From assembly GCA_002705055.1 (NCBI GenBank), contig PAHY01000063.1, forward strand, positions 106,631 to 170,630: a stretch of DNA of 64,000 bases, read 5' to 3'. Positions 35,158-44,085 of this stretch are shown here, in pieces. Both the position numbers and the translations under genes were made by a program. The notes under the pieces were generated by a model that was not told where the DNA came from, made no database searches, and was given only the letters and a program-made list of their open reading frames with translations. The DNA is from Planctomycetota bacterium. GTDB taxonomy: Bacteria; Planctomycetota; UBA1135. Numbering within the stretch: the stretch's first letter is position 1; each line of letters opens with the position of its first letter.

Positions 35158-36137
35158 CGCAAGCCGCAGGCCTTCGCGGCGCGGTCGCGCACTTCGGTGG
35201 CGCGGGCGCGGGCTTTCTCGGCCCCGGCGGCCAGGATGCGTTCGACCTCGGCGCGGTCGGCGATCAACTCCTTGCGGCGCGCGCGGGCCGGCGCGAAGTA
35301 CTCCTCCATGCCGTCGCGGATGACGCCCTTGAGGTGCCCGTAACCGGGCGCGCCCTCGCCGCCGGCGCGGACCTTGTCCTTCCAGTCGCTGACTTCGGCC
35401 TCGTCGCAGAACAGCGCCATCAGATCGAACAGGAAGAGCTCCTCCGGGTCCTTCGGCTCTTCGGGTGGGCGGCTGTCGGTCACGACCTTGTTGACGACCT
35501 TCTTGAGCGCCTTGCCCTCCTCGAAGATCCAGATGGTGTTGCCGTAGCTCTTGGACATCTTCTGTCCGTCCAGCCCGGGCACCTTCTGCATCTTCTCGGC
35601 CTTCGGCATCCGCATCTCGGGGCGGACGAAGACCTCGCCGTAGGCCTGATTGAAGTAGCCGGCCATGTCCTGCGTCATCTCGACGTGCTGGACCTGATCC
35701 TTGCCGACCGGCACGCAGGTCGAGTCGTAGGCCAGGATGTCGGCCGCCATCAGGATCGGGTAAGTGAACAGCCCGACGTTGGGTTTCACGCCTTGCGCCA
35801 CCTTGTCCTTGAAGCTGTGAGCGCGCTCGAGCAGGCCCATGCCGGTGACCGTCGCCAGCAGCCAGGCGATCTCGGTGACCTCGGGCACGTCCGACTGCCG
35901 AAACAGGCAGGCCTTCGCCGGGTCGAGCCCCAGCGCCAGGTAGGTGACCGCGGTCTCGAAGACGAACTCGCGCAGCTTCTCCGGATCGCGATTCGACGTC
36001 AGCGCGTGGTAATCCGCGATGAAGTAGAAATGCTCCCCATCCTCCTGCTGCAGCTGAATGTGCTGGCGGATGGCGCCGAAGTAGTTGCCGATGTGCAGCA
36101 GGCCGCTCGGCTGGATGCCGGACAGGTAGGTCTCCAT
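35154..36137 (-). CDS. trpS: Tryptophanyl-tRNA synthetase
   Basis: A 327-residue class I synthetase. The HIGH-type motif is LLHIGNYFGA (H15 to N18), VPVGKDQVQHVEMTQDMA binds tRNA/tryptophan, and KMSKSYGNTI holds the KMSKS loop near residue 195. It charges tRNA-Trp in the cytoplasm. TAGGAT lies 9 bases before the ATG. Length and motifs are typical. Confidence 0.95.
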   Translation of the reverse strand: METYLSGIQPSGLLHIGNYFGAIRQHIQLQQEDGEHFYFIADYHALTSNRDPEKLREFVFETAVTYLALGLDPAKACLFRQSDVPEVTEIAWLLATVTGMGLLERAHSFKDKVAQGVKPNVGLFTYPILMAADILAYDSTCVPVGKDQVQHVEMTQDMAGYFNQAYGEVFVRPEMRMPKAEKMQKVPGLDGQKMSKSYGNTIWIFEEGKALKKVVNKVVTDSRPPEEPKDPEELFLFDLMALFCDEAEVSDWKDKVRAGGEGAPGYGHLKGVIRDGMEEYFAPARARRKELIADRAEVERILAAGAEKARARATEVRDRAAKACGLR

Positions 36138-36146
36138 GGCGGGGAG

Positions 36147-36152
36147 ATCCTA
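36147..36152 (-). promoter_or_regulatory. -10-like hexamer for trpS
   Basis: TAGGAT on the minus strand lies 9 bases before the ATG; no Shine-Dalgarno is visible. Confidence 0.45.
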
Positions 36153-36201
36153 GCAGGGCGGCGGCAGCGCATCTGCACGCTCTCGCGACTCATACGCGAA
36201 C

Positions 36202-38229
36202 CTATCGCTGATACAGGCGCAACCCCAGCTGATCGCAGAGGAGCCAGCCTCCGAGCCGGGAGGCCAGCATGTTTCGGCCCATCACGCCGCCGTAGCGAGC
36301 CGTCTCACCGACAAACACAAGATCGCTCGCGCGGAATGCTCGCACCCGTTCGTCTGCGCCGACAAACACCAGGCTCGACGACGAGGTGTCTACCCCCACA
36401 ATGCTCGATTGGGCAAACTGCCTTCGGAATACCTGTTCCAACTGGACTCCCGCGCCACGATACACCGTGATGCGGCCATTGAAGTCTCCGACCACGACAG
36501 CCTGGCCCTGAAGGGGGCCAGACGACAGGATATCCATGCTGGTGCAATCAGCAGTCTCCTGATCGATGACATTGCCCTGGTGATCGAGCACATACAGGTC
36601 ACCACCAAGGACGCCCGCAACGATCTCGCGGACCCCGTCATGGTCCAGGTCAATGGTCTTCAAGCAGCCGATGCGCCGGAACGGGCTCGAAAGCGTGGCC
36701 GAACGCCAGATTCCAATCCCAACTGGATAAGCATAGGCATGGACGGCCGCCCCGTTCGCCGCAGTGGATTCATGTGCGCCGCCGACCACGATCTCCCAAT
36801 CACCGTCCCCTTCTAGGTCCACAACCTCCATGCTGAGAAAGGTCTCTCCAGCAGGCTGCTCGGACTCGAATCCGAGCTGGAAACCTGTTGCTCGTGCCCA
36901 AAACCACTCCTGTATAAGACCTTCATTCCCACGATTGACCGCAGTGAAGATCTGGGGAAAACCATCTCCATCCGGATCGGCGAGAGACATCGCGTGAATC
37001 TCCCGACTCGTTTGCGTCGAGGGCTGACGCTCGAGCAATTCTAAGGTGACCGCGTCGTAAATCGCGATTCGTCCCGAGCCAGAGAAACTCTTTGAAGTGC
37101 TGCTTGCGATCACAATCTCAAGCAATCCGTCGCCGTCGAGATCCGCTTCGAGCGGCCCAAGGAAGGGTCCTTCAATTGCTTTGCTTGTCCATTCGCGGGT
37201 TCCCGTGTTTGGATCCTGCACCACAACGCGATCAAGGTCGGTGCTCGTCACGCCCGCACAGTAGATCAGCTCGGGCTCCCCATCCTGATCCATGTCTACC
37301 GAAGCAAACTCAGCGATTCCCGAGAGGGAATTCGGCAACTCCCAACGCAAGGCCCGTGTCTCGGGGATCAACGCTTCGATATTCCTTGAGTTGCGACTGC
37401 CAACAAGAAGCTCCTCGACTCCATCGCCGTCAAAATCTCCTCCACGAACAATTCCGCAGCCTGTATCCGAATAGGTCCACTCTTGGCTCTGAGCGACGAG
37501 ATCGAAGCCGTCAATCTTGGTATTCGCATCCGTAGCGACAATCTCCTCGATGCCATCCTGGTCGGTATCGAGGGCCGTCATGGAGACTCCAAAGCCCGCC
37601 GGATAATCCCACTCCAACGCACCAGAGTTGAGGTCGAACACCGCTCCACTGCTGATGGCGATCTCGAACGAAGCGTCACCGTCCAGCTGACCACAAACGA
37701 ACTCCTCTCCCCCTCGCCCGTAGCTTGCCAGAACCTGACCTTGCGCGCTGAGACGGACCATCTCGGCAGACCCGAGAATCAGCAGCTCCTGCCCGGCAGT
37801 GTGCGGGTCGGGGTCGACAAACTCAATCTGGACTGGATCACTAATGCTCGTCGTGAGAGTGGTGTGCTGGACCAGGGAATCGAACCCGGTCCAAGTCATC
37901 ACGCCATCTTCGTAGAGGGCCAACACCTCAAGCTGGCCGTCGCCGTCCAAGTCTCCCAGTGCAAGGTCACGGAGTGGCGCGTCCCGCAGCGGGCTTGAGT
38001 AGTCTGCCCGAAATGTGGCCGTTGCCTGGTTCCAGGTCGAACTGACCCAGGCTGCATCATCTGCGGAGCTGAGGATGCGCGCGCGGCCTCCAGCACTGAT
38101 CCCTGCAGCGAGGCCATACTTCCCCATCACCGCTCCGTGGCTTAGGTCCGACCACGTGGGTTCAAGTTCCTGGAATGCGTCGAACGAAGCGGATCGAGCA
38201 AGGGCGATAAGGACTGCGAAAGTCAACAT
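36202..38229 (-). CDS. Exported FG-GAP/VCBS repeat protein, lower GC than its neighbours
   Basis: A 675-residue protein with a short signal (MLTFAVLIALARS). Most of it is FG-GAP/VCBS repeats with Asp-rich calcium-type loops: LGDLDGDGQLEVLALYEDG, GDFDGDGVEELLVGSRNS, VDMDQDGEPELIYCAG, ADLDGDGLLEIVIAS and IDLDHDGVREIVAGVLGG, so a beta-propeller is expected. Base composition is visibly lower in GC than elsewhere (53% and 57% in two sampled 60-base lines, against about 70% in neighbours), consistent with more recent acquisition. An upstream in-frame ATG at 38256 is possible, but the signal peptide fits the later one. Confidence 0.75.
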   Translation of the reverse strand: MLTFAVLIALARSASFDAFQELEPTWSDLSHGAVMGKYGLAAGISAGGRARILSSADDAAWVSSTWNQATATFRADYSSPLRDAPLRDLALGDLDGDGQLEVLALYEDGVMTWTGFDSLVQHTTLTTSISDPVQIEFVDPDPHTAGQELLILGSAEMVRLSAQGQVLASYGRGGEEFVCGQLDGDASFEIAISSGAVFDLNSGALEWDYPAGFGVSMTALDTDQDGIEEIVATDANTKIDGFDLVAQSQEWTYSDTGCGIVRGGDFDGDGVEELLVGSRNSRNIEALIPETRALRWELPNSLSGIAEFASVDMDQDGEPELIYCAGVTSTDLDRVVVQDPNTGTREWTSKAIEGPFLGPLEADLDGDGLLEIVIASSTSKSFSGSGRIAIYDAVTLELLERQPSTQTSREIHAMSLADPDGDGFPQIFTAVNRGNEGLIQEWFWARATGFQLGFESEQPAGETFLSMEVVDLEGDGDWEIVVGGAHESTAANGAAVHAYAYPVGIGIWRSATLSSPFRRIGCLKTIDLDHDGVREIVAGVLGGDLYVLDHQGNVIDQETADCTSMDILSSGPLQGQAVVVGDFNGRITVYRGAGVQLEQVFRRQFAQSSIVGVDTSSSSLVFVGADERVRAFRASDLVFVGETARYGGVMGRNMLASRLGGWLLCDQLGLRLYQR

Positions 38230-38278
38230 AGGACGAGCGCGGCACGAGGCCGACATTCCATCCTACCCGCTGACCGGA

Positions 38279-38833
38279 TCAGGCCACCCGCTCGTCGGTC
38301 ACCGAGAGCTCGAGCGCGTCGAGCCAGGTGGCGAGCGCCAGCAGCGCGGCGTCGCGGCCCTGCTTCCATGATTCGTCGCGCGCGGCGGCGTCGATGGGAT
38401 CGGGGACCAGCGGCTCTTCGACCTGGGAGCGCTGCTGCCAGAAGCCGTGCTTGCCCCAGGCGCGGGCGGCGCAGATCTCGGCCCAGCGTTGGCCGACGCG
38501 CTCCATGGCCCACAGGGCGCCGTCGCGTAGCACGGGGCTGCGGATCAGGCCTTGCAGATCCTCACAGGCGCGCTGGGTCGCCGGCAGCGCGTTCTCCATC
38601 CAGCCGGCGCCGATCAGGCCCTGGGCCTGGAGAAAGGCGCGGTAAGCGTCGTGCGCCTCCGGCAGCGCGGCGTCGAGCGCCCGCGCCGCCCGGCGCAGCA
38701 CGCTGTATTCGCCGGCGAAGGTCCGCGCGACCACCGACCCCCCATCCGAACGCCCCAGCCGCTCCAAAAAGGCGTGCTGGCTGGCGTGGCTGGCCGCGAT
38801 CGGGCCATCGAGGGCGAAGTCGGGGCAGGACAT
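38279..38833 (-). CDS. Protein of unknown function, helical
   Basis: A 184-residue, all-helical-looking protein without signal peptide or membrane helix. Segments such as SVVARTFAGEYSVLRRAARA, LDAALPEAHDAYRAFLQAQG and RDAALLALATWLDALELS do not match a family I know. GGAAGGAG directly precedes the ATG, a purine-rich stretch that may serve as ribosome binding site though spacing is very short. It probably belongs to the osmC-cupin transcription unit. Confidence 0.55.
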   Translation of the reverse strand: MSCPDFALDGPIAASHASQHAFLERLGRSDGGSVVARTFAGEYSVLRRAARALDAALPEAHDAYRAFLQAQGLIGAGWMENALPATQRACEDLQGLIRSPVLRDGALWAMERVGQRWAEICAARAWGKHGFWQQRSQVEEPLVPDPIDAAARDESWKQGRDAALLALATWLDALELSVTDERVA

Positions 38834-38878
38834 CTCCTTCCCTCATCGGCCCGCGGGGCTCCCGGCCTGAAGGCTGGC

Positions 38879-39370
38879 CTAGCTCTCGCCGTCCCAATAA
38901 TCGCGGGTCTCCGACTTGGGCATGAACTGCCGCAGCCAGGACCCGTCGGGGCGGTTCGGCACGTTGATCACGCCGATCTTGTCGGACTCGGGGTACTCGA
39001 CGATCTCGGGGGCGATCCGGGTCGAGACCGCGAGCACGCGGATCCCGCCGGCGCCGCCGAGGATCTGATGCTCGCTGCCCGGGCCCGGCGGACAGGCGAT
39101 GCAGTCCCCCGCCCGCAGCGTGCGCTCGCCGGCGCCGTCGCGCAGCACGCCTTCCCCGGCCAGGACGAAGAACATCTCCTCGTTGGCGTGATGGAAGTGC
39201 AACGGGAAGGGCTTCTTGCCCTCCGGGATATCGATCACCTGGTAGCCCAGCTTCTCGGCGCCGAGCGGTCGGCCCAGCTGGCGGAACTCGGCGGCGAAGC
39301 CGTCGCCGTGCTGATGCGGCTCGGGCTCGACGGCGTCGATGTTGATGACCTTGACGTTCTCTCCACTCAT
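38879..39370 (-). CDS. Cupin domain protein
   Basis: A 163-residue small cupin: PFPLHFHHANEEMFFVLAGE is cupin motif 1 (HxHxxxxE) and GDCIACPPGPGSEHQILG motif 2, with a conserved closing strand. It likely binds a divalent metal and acts as a small dioxygenase, isomerase or sensor; the substrate is not evident. A C-terminal extension (RPDGSWLRQFMPKSETRDYW) is unusual. The start overlaps the osmC stop as ATGA, so it is cotranscribed with osmC. Confidence 0.85.
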   Translation of the reverse strand: MSGENVKVINIDAVEPEPHQHGDGFAAEFRQLGRPLGAEKLGYQVIDIPEGKKPFPLHFHHANEEMFFVLAGEGVLRDGAGERTLRAGDCIACPPGPGSEHQILGGAGGIRVLAVSTRIAPEIVEYPESDKIGVINVPNRPDGSWLRQFMPKSETRDYWDGES

Positions 39371-39786
39371 GACTTGGCTCCCCAAATGAACTCGATCGGT
39401 TTGTCGATCTCCGGGTGCAGCGACTGGTGCACCGGGCAGGTATGCGCCGCGCGCTCCAGCACGGTCCGCATGCGCTCGTCGAGCGCGACCGGCACCTCGA
39501 CCCGGACCGGCAGCCGAGCGATCCGGCGCGGCAGCTCGCTGCTCATATGCTTCTCGACGCTGACCCGCGTCCCGCTCAGGTCCACCTCGTGCTTGTCCGC
39601 CTGGATCCCCAGAATCGTCAGCACGCAGGCGCCGAGGCCGGTCGCGACCAGATCCGTTGGCGAGAAGCTCTCCCCGCGGCCGTGATTGTCGACCGGGGCG
39701 TCGGTGTGCAGCTGCACCCCGGAAGGGCCATGGGTCGCCAGGCAGCGCAGCTCCCCCTGGTAAGCGATCGAAATTCCGACACTCAT
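39367..39786 (-). CDS. OsmC family protein (peroxiredoxin-like)
   Basis: A 139-residue OsmC/Ohr superfamily protein with both reactive cysteines: one in GLGACVLTILGIQAD and one in THTCPVHQSL-type context (HTCPVHQSLHPEID). It should reduce organic peroxides in the cytoplasm. TATTCT lies 7 bases before the ATG on the strand shared with the divergent YbjQ gene; the leader also holds GGAGG directly before the ATG. Confidence 0.88.
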   Translation of the reverse strand: MSVGISIAYQGELRCLATHGPSGVQLHTDAPVDNHGRGESFSPTDLVATGLGACVLTILGIQADKHEVDLSGTRVSVEKHMSSELPRRIARLPVRVEVPVALDERMRTVLERAAHTCPVHQSLHPEIDKPIEFIWGAKS

Positions 39787-39792
39787 CCTCCG

Positions 39793-39799
39793 TAGAATA
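39793..39799. promoter_or_regulatory. Bidirectional -10 element between osmC and YbjQ genes
   Basis: The plus strand reads TAGAAT exactly 6 bases before the YbjQ ATG; the same bases on the minus strand read TATTCT 7 bases before the OsmC ATG. No other promoter sequence fits in the 18-base gap between start codons. Confidence 0.55.
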
Positions 39800-39804
39800 A
39801 CGAC

Positions 39805-40119
39805 ATGATCACCACCAACATCGAGACCGTCCCCGGGCGGACGATCCTCGAGCATTATGGGATCGTGCAGGGCAGCACGATCCGCGCCAAACACGTCGGA
39901 CGAGATATCGCAGCGGGGCTCAAGAACCTGGTCGGCGGCGAGCTGCGCGGCTACACCGAGCTGCTGCAGGAAGCCCGCGACGAGGCCTTCTCCCGCATGG
40001 TCGACCAGGCCCAGGAGATGGGCGCCAACGCGGTGGTGAACGTGCGTTTCGCCACCTCCTCGGTCACCTCCGGAGCCTCCGAGATCCTCTGCTACGGCAC
40101 CGCCGTGCTGGTCGAGTAG
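39805..40119 (+). CDS. YbjQ-family (UPF0145/DUF74) protein
   Basis: A 104-residue protein typical of YbjQ: TVPGRTILEHYGIVQGSTI, AGLKNLVGGELRGYTELLQEA and MGANAVVNVRFATSSVTSG. These form homopentamers and were proposed to bind heavy metals; function is unproven. It is leaderless by appearance. A membrane-anchored paralogue follows three bases later. Confidence 0.9.
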   Translation: MITTNIETVPGRTILEHYGIVQGSTIRAKHVGRDIAAGLKNLVGGELRGYTELLQEARDEAFSRMVDQAQEMGANAVVNVRFATSSVTSGASEILCYGTAVLVE

Positions 40120-40122
40120 CGG

Positions 40123-40617
40123 ATGTACTACGCGCTGCAGATTCTGATTCCGCTCGGTTTGCTGATGCTGGGCTGGGGCGTAGGCACGCTGCTCGAGCGG
40201 GCGCACTACCGGCGCATTCATCGCCGCGAGGATCAGCACCACCACGTGCCGGTGACGACCGAGCGCCAGCTCTGGAATCCCGATCTGCCGATCGCCGAGT
40301 CGCGCCTGGTCCGCGGCCAAGTGGTGGTTTCGGTGGACTACTTCAAGCGCTTCCTAGCGGCCCTGCGCACTCTGTTCGGCGGCGAGATCCACTCCTATTC
40401 CAGCCTGCTCGACCGCGGCCGCCGCGAGGCCATCCTGCGGATGCGCGAGCAGTTCCCCCACGCCGATGTCATCCTCAACCTGCGCTTCGAGACCAGCACG
40501 ATCTCGGCCGGCGGCGGTCGGGCGATGGGCACGATCGAGGTCCTCGCCTATGGCACCGGGGTGCGCTACGCCCAGGCGCTGCGGCCGCCGGCAGTCCCCG
40601 ATCCTGCCGCCGACTAA
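40123..40617 (+). CDS. Membrane-anchored YbjQ-like protein
   Basis: A 164-residue protein with an N-terminal helix (YYALQILIPLGLLMLGWGVG), a short His-rich linker (HRREDQHHHVP) and a YbjQ-like domain (FLAALRTLFGGEIHSYSSLL, ILNLRFETSTISAGGGRAMG). It is a diverged paralogue of the soluble protein next to it; the two may form mixed assemblies at the membrane. It precedes the M48 peptidase by three bases. Confidence 0.8.
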   Translation: MYYALQILIPLGLLMLGWGVGTLLERAHYRRIHRREDQHHHVPVTTERQLWNPDLPIAESRLVRGQVVVSVDYFKRFLAALRTLFGGEIHSYSSLLDRGRREAILRMREQFPHADVILNLRFETSTISAGGGRAMGTIEVLAYGTGVRYAQALRPPAVPDPAAD

Positions 40618-40620
40618 GCC

Positions 40621-41427
40621 ATGAAGTTTGTCCCTCGTCGCCTGCAGCGCACCGCGGATGGTTCCCGCGGCAAGGCGCGTTGGCAGGATTGGGCGAAGGG
40701 CCTGACTTCGGTCGCGCTCGTGGTCTGGCTGGTCTATCTGCTGCTTGGAGTCGCGGCCGATTCGGTGGCCGAACAGATCTCCGAGGAGACGGAGGTGCGC
40801 TGGTTCAAGTGGGTGGACCTGGGCGATCAGCCGCTGGAGGACCCGCGCTTTGCCCGGGCCCAGCGGGTCTTCGACGCGCTCTGCCGCGACCCGGATCTGC
40901 GCCCGCTGCCATACAAGCTGGTGCATCTCGCTGACAAGCGCCCCAACGCCTTCGCGCTGCCAGGCGGGCTGGTCGCGGTCACCGATGGCCTGCTCGAGAT
41001 GGTCGACACCGAGATCGGCATGGCCTTCGTGCTGGCGCACGAGCTGGGTCACCATCAGAGTCGTCATGCTCTGAAACGGCTGGGGCGCACCCTGGTCACC
41101 CGCGCTGCCCTCGCGGTGGTTTCGGGCGCCGGCGACCTCAGCATGCTCGACAACGGCCTGACGCTGGCTGGCCTGGCTCACACTCGCAGCCAGGAACGCG
41201 AGGCCGATGTCTACGCGCTCGATCTGGTGCATCGCACTTATGGCACCACCGCGGGCGCGTTCGAGTTCTTCGAGCGCGTGCATGCTCTGCAGGGCGACGG
41301 CAGCCGCCTGGCCTCGATGCTGCACTCCCATCCACTGACCGAAGATCGGATCGCCGATCTGCACGCCCGCGCTGCGGATCTGCCGGTGACGGCTCCGCGC
41401 GATCTCAGCGCACCCCAGGCCTTCTGA
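40621..41427 (+). CDS. M48 family zinc metalloprotease
   Basis: A 268-residue membrane peptidase. One helix near the N-terminus (LTSVALVVWLVYLLLGVA, about 28-45) anchors it. The zinc site is HELGH (140-144) with the third ligand E194 in QEREADVYALDL. M48 enzymes degrade misfolded membrane or periplasmic proteins (HtpX, BepA/YcaL types). It is the third gene of the YbjQ operon, suggesting a joint stress role. Confidence 0.88.
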   Translation: MKFVPRRLQRTADGSRGKARWQDWAKGLTSVALVVWLVYLLLGVAADSVAEQISEETEVRWFKWVDLGDQPLEDPRFARAQRVFDALCRDPDLRPLPYKLVHLADKRPNAFALPGGLVAVTDGLLEMVDTEIGMAFVLAHELGHHQSRHALKRLGRTLVTRAALAVVSGAGDLSMLDNGLTLAGLAHTRSQEREADVYALDLVHRTYGTTAGAFEFFERVHALQGDGSRLASMLHSHPLTEDRIADLHARAADLPVTAPRDLSAPQAF

Positions 41428-41488
41428 TCCCCGCCTCGCGCCTCAGAGCGCGAACGAGAGCGCCCGCGCGGCTATCCTGCCGGGCCCC

Positions 41489-42574
41489 ATGGCCGCCGTC
41501 GACACCCCTCAGCAGTACGCGGCTCGGTTCGCGCTGCCGAGTGCGCCGGATCGGATCGAGAGCTTCCCCGGAGGCCACATCAACGACTCCTACCTGGTCG
41601 GATGTGCCGCGCACCCGGAGCGTTTCCTGCTGCAGCGCGTCAACAGCGAGGTGTTCCCGAAGCCGGCCTGGATCATGGAGAACATCGCGCGAGTCAGCGC
41701 GCACGTGACCGAGAAGCTGGGCGGATCCCAGCCTTTCCTGCAGCTCGTCCCGACCCAGGACGGCACGCCCTACCTCAGCGATGAGTCCGGCGACCTGTGG
41801 CGGGTCTATGCCTTCATCGAGGGCGCGACGATGAAGGAATCCGCCGGCTCGCCAGCCGAGGCGGCCGAGGCCGGGCGCGCCGTCGGCGAGTTTCAGGTTC
41901 TGCTGGCCGACCTTCCCGGCCCGCGCCTGCACGAGATCATCCCGCAGTTTCACCACACGCCCAGCCGCTTTCAGGCGCTGCGCCAGGCGGTGCATGCCGA
42001 CGCCGCCGGACGACTGGCCGCCTGCCAGGACACCGTGGACTTCGCGCTCTCCTGCGAGGAGCTGGGCCTGCCGATTGTCGCGGGCATCGAGTCCGGCGCG
42101 ATCCCCGAGCGTGCGGTGCACAACGACGCCAAGATGAGCAATGTGCTGCTCGACGCCGCCAGCGGCGAGGCCCTGTGCGTGGTCGACCTGGACACCGTCA
42201 TGCCGGGGTCCACGCTGTATGACTTCGGCGACATGATGCGCACCATGCTGTGCGCCGCGCCCGAAGACGAACAGGATCTCAGCAAGCTGCACGCCGACCC
42301 GACCATGTTCGCCGCGCTGGCCGAGGGCTACCTGGGCGCGGCGCGCTCGATCCTGAACCAGGCTGAACTTGATCTGCTGGTCCACGCCGGCGTTCTGATC
42401 ACGCTTGAGACCGGCGTCCGCTTCCTGAGCGATCACCTCGATGGGGATCACTACTTCCGCGTCCATCGCGAAGGCCAAAACCTCGATCGCGCGCGCGCCC
42501 AGTTTGCACTGGTGCGTTCGATGCTCACGCAGCGCAGCGACTTCGAGGCCTGCGTGGCGCAGATCCTGAGCTAG
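41489..42574 (+). CDS. Phosphotransferase of the NahK/aminoglycoside-kinase fold
   Basis: A 361-residue kinase-fold enzyme. GGHINDSYLV is the glycine-rich N-terminal segment, AVHNDAKMSNVLLD the catalytic loop (HxDxKxxN, about residue 210) and VVDLDTVMPGSTLYDFGDM the metal-binding block. DLDTVMPG...DFGD is characteristic of N-acetylhexosamine 1-kinase (NahK) relatives, so a sugar 1-kinase is likely; galE elsewhere in the window would fit but is not linked. TATCCT lies 10 bases upstream. The stop is part of a shared CTAG. Confidence 0.8.
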   Translation: MAAVDTPQQYAARFALPSAPDRIESFPGGHINDSYLVGCAAHPERFLLQRVNSEVFPKPAWIMENIARVSAHVTEKLGGSQPFLQLVPTQDGTPYLSDESGDLWRVYAFIEGATMKESAGSPAEAAEAGRAVGEFQVLLADLPGPRLHEIIPQFHHTPSRFQALRQAVHADAAGRLAACQDTVDFALSCEELGLPIVAGIESGAIPERAVHNDAKMSNVLLDAASGEALCVVDLDTVMPGSTLYDFGDMMRTMLCAAPEDEQDLSKLHADPTMFAALAEGYLGAARSILNQAELDLLVHAGVLITLETGVRFLSDHLDGDHYFRVHREGQNLDRARAQFALVRSMLTQRSDFEACVAQILS

Positions 42575-44085
42575 CTCCAGCGGAAGCGTGCCTGCGCGGC
42601 GCGCTCGACGATGGCCGCCTGCAGCGCATCCGCCAGGTCGCGGGACAGCCAGCGCAAGGCGAAGTGATGCCCGGTCGAGTGACCGCTCGCCGTGTCGACG
42701 AGCAGGCTGGCCTGCCGCCAGCGCCGGTCAAAGAGCCCGTCCTGCACGGCCACGCTCTGCACCTTCTCCATCAGCAGGAAGGAGGTGCGGCGCCGCCACC
42801 AGCCCTCGCGCAAGGCCAGTCGTCCGCCATCGAGAGCGAAGGCGCGCCGCCGATGCGCCCAAGCCGCGCTGAGCCAGAGCAGGATGAGCGGGATCGGCAT
42901 CAGCAGGAGGGCGCTGTCCGGCACCTCTTCGCTCCACCACGCCGCCGCGCCGATCGCCGCCGCCGCCAGCAGGCCGAGCCGCAGCGCGCGTCGCCGCGCG
43001 CGCTGCAAGGCGGCGCGCGGGAAGGGCCGCCAGGCAGGCTCCGTCTCGATCAGCCGCGGCTCGATCGCAGCCAGCAGCCGCGGCAGCTCGCGCTGCGGCA
43101 TCAGCGGGGCCAGCCAGCTTTCCTCCTGCTCGTGGTCCTCATCTTGACCGCCTTTGCCTGCAGTCCCGACGCGCACGCGCACCCGCCCCATCCAGCGGTG
43201 AATCAGCGACTGGTGCACGCTGACCACCTGAATGCGGCGGCGCGGGATCGTCGCCCGCACCTGGGTCAGCAGGCCACGCCGGATCCGAAACTGATCTTCG
43301 ACGCGCCGCAGCCGGAATCCCGAGAACAGCAGGGTCGTGCCGATCAGACTGAACAGGGTCAAGGCAAGGAAGGCCGCGAGCGCGATCAGAATGCCATCCA
43401 GCCAGCCGAAGCCCAGGCCGCCTGCGTCGAGCCAGTCGGCGACCCGTTTCCAGACGTGGAAGCGTTCAAACAGATCAAACTCCCAGGCCAGACCGAAGAG
43501 CACACCCAAGGGGATCAAGCTGCGCCCCGGATCGACGGCGATCCGCGCGATCTCGCCCATGCTGAGCTTCAGCAGCAGCTCCTCGTCGCGCGGCGCCGGC
43601 AGCTCTTCGGTCTCGTCTTCGGTTGGCTCGGCTGCCCCCGCGGCGTAGCGACCCCGCGCGACGGCCTCGCGCAGCTCCAGCTCGGCGGCCCGCGACAGCA
43701 CGATGAGCTTGGCTTCCGAGCCTGCGCCGCTCGCCGTCTCGAGGCGCACCTCGCCGACCCGCAGCAGACGATGCAGCGGCCCCTGCACTAGGTCGATGTT
43801 CTGAATCTTGCTGTAAGGAATGTGCCGCTCGCCGCGGAACCAGCGACCGGTGGTGATCACCAACTCCTCGTCGTCGAGGGCGTAGCGCAGAGTGCGCGTG
43901 CGATAGAGCTCGATCAGAAAGGCCGGCAGAATCAGCAGCGGCAGCCACAGCTGCCAGCGGCCGTCCGAGGACAGGAAGTAGACCAGCAGCGCCGGGAAGA
44001 GAAAGGACTTCACCAGCGGGATCAGACGGAAGAACAGACTGCTGCCGTGCAGCCGATGCCGGACTCGTTCCTCAGACACCGTCAT
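42571..44085 (-). CDS. Membrane protein with bacterial PH (bPH_2) domains, YdbT-like
   Basis: A 504-residue protein with several membrane helices (FFRLIPLVKSFLFPALLVYF, FLALTLFSLIGTTLLFSGF, LGLLAAAAIGAAAW) and three PH-like regions: YRTRTLRYALDDEELVITTG, FRLRRVEDQFRIRRGLLTQV and RRRAFALDGGRLALREGWW. YdbT-type proteins pair with a smaller YdbS-like partner, here encoded directly upstream with a 14-base overlap. The role is unknown; envelope homeostasis is a guess. The frame is open upstream, but this ATG fits the first helix. Confidence 0.8.
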   Translation of the reverse strand: MTVSEERVRHRLHGSSLFFRLIPLVKSFLFPALLVYFLSSDGRWQLWLPLLILPAFLIELYRTRTLRYALDDEELVITTGRWFRGERHIPYSKIQNIDLVQGPLHRLLRVGEVRLETASGAGSEAKLIVLSRAAELELREAVARGRYAAGAAEPTEDETEELPAPRDEELLLKLSMGEIARIAVDPGRSLIPLGVLFGLAWEFDLFERFHVWKRVADWLDAGGLGFGWLDGILIALAAFLALTLFSLIGTTLLFSGFRLRRVEDQFRIRRGLLTQVRATIPRRRIQVVSVHQSLIHRWMGRVRVRVGTAGKGGQDEDHEQEESWLAPLMPQRELPRLLAAIEPRLIETEPAWRPFPRAALQRARRRALRLGLLAAAAIGAAAWWSEEVPDSALLLMPIPLILLWLSAAWAHRRRAFALDGGRLALREGWWRRRTSFLLMEKVQSVAVQDGLFDRRWRQASLLVDTASGHSTGHHFALRWLSRDLADALQAAIVERAAQARFRWS

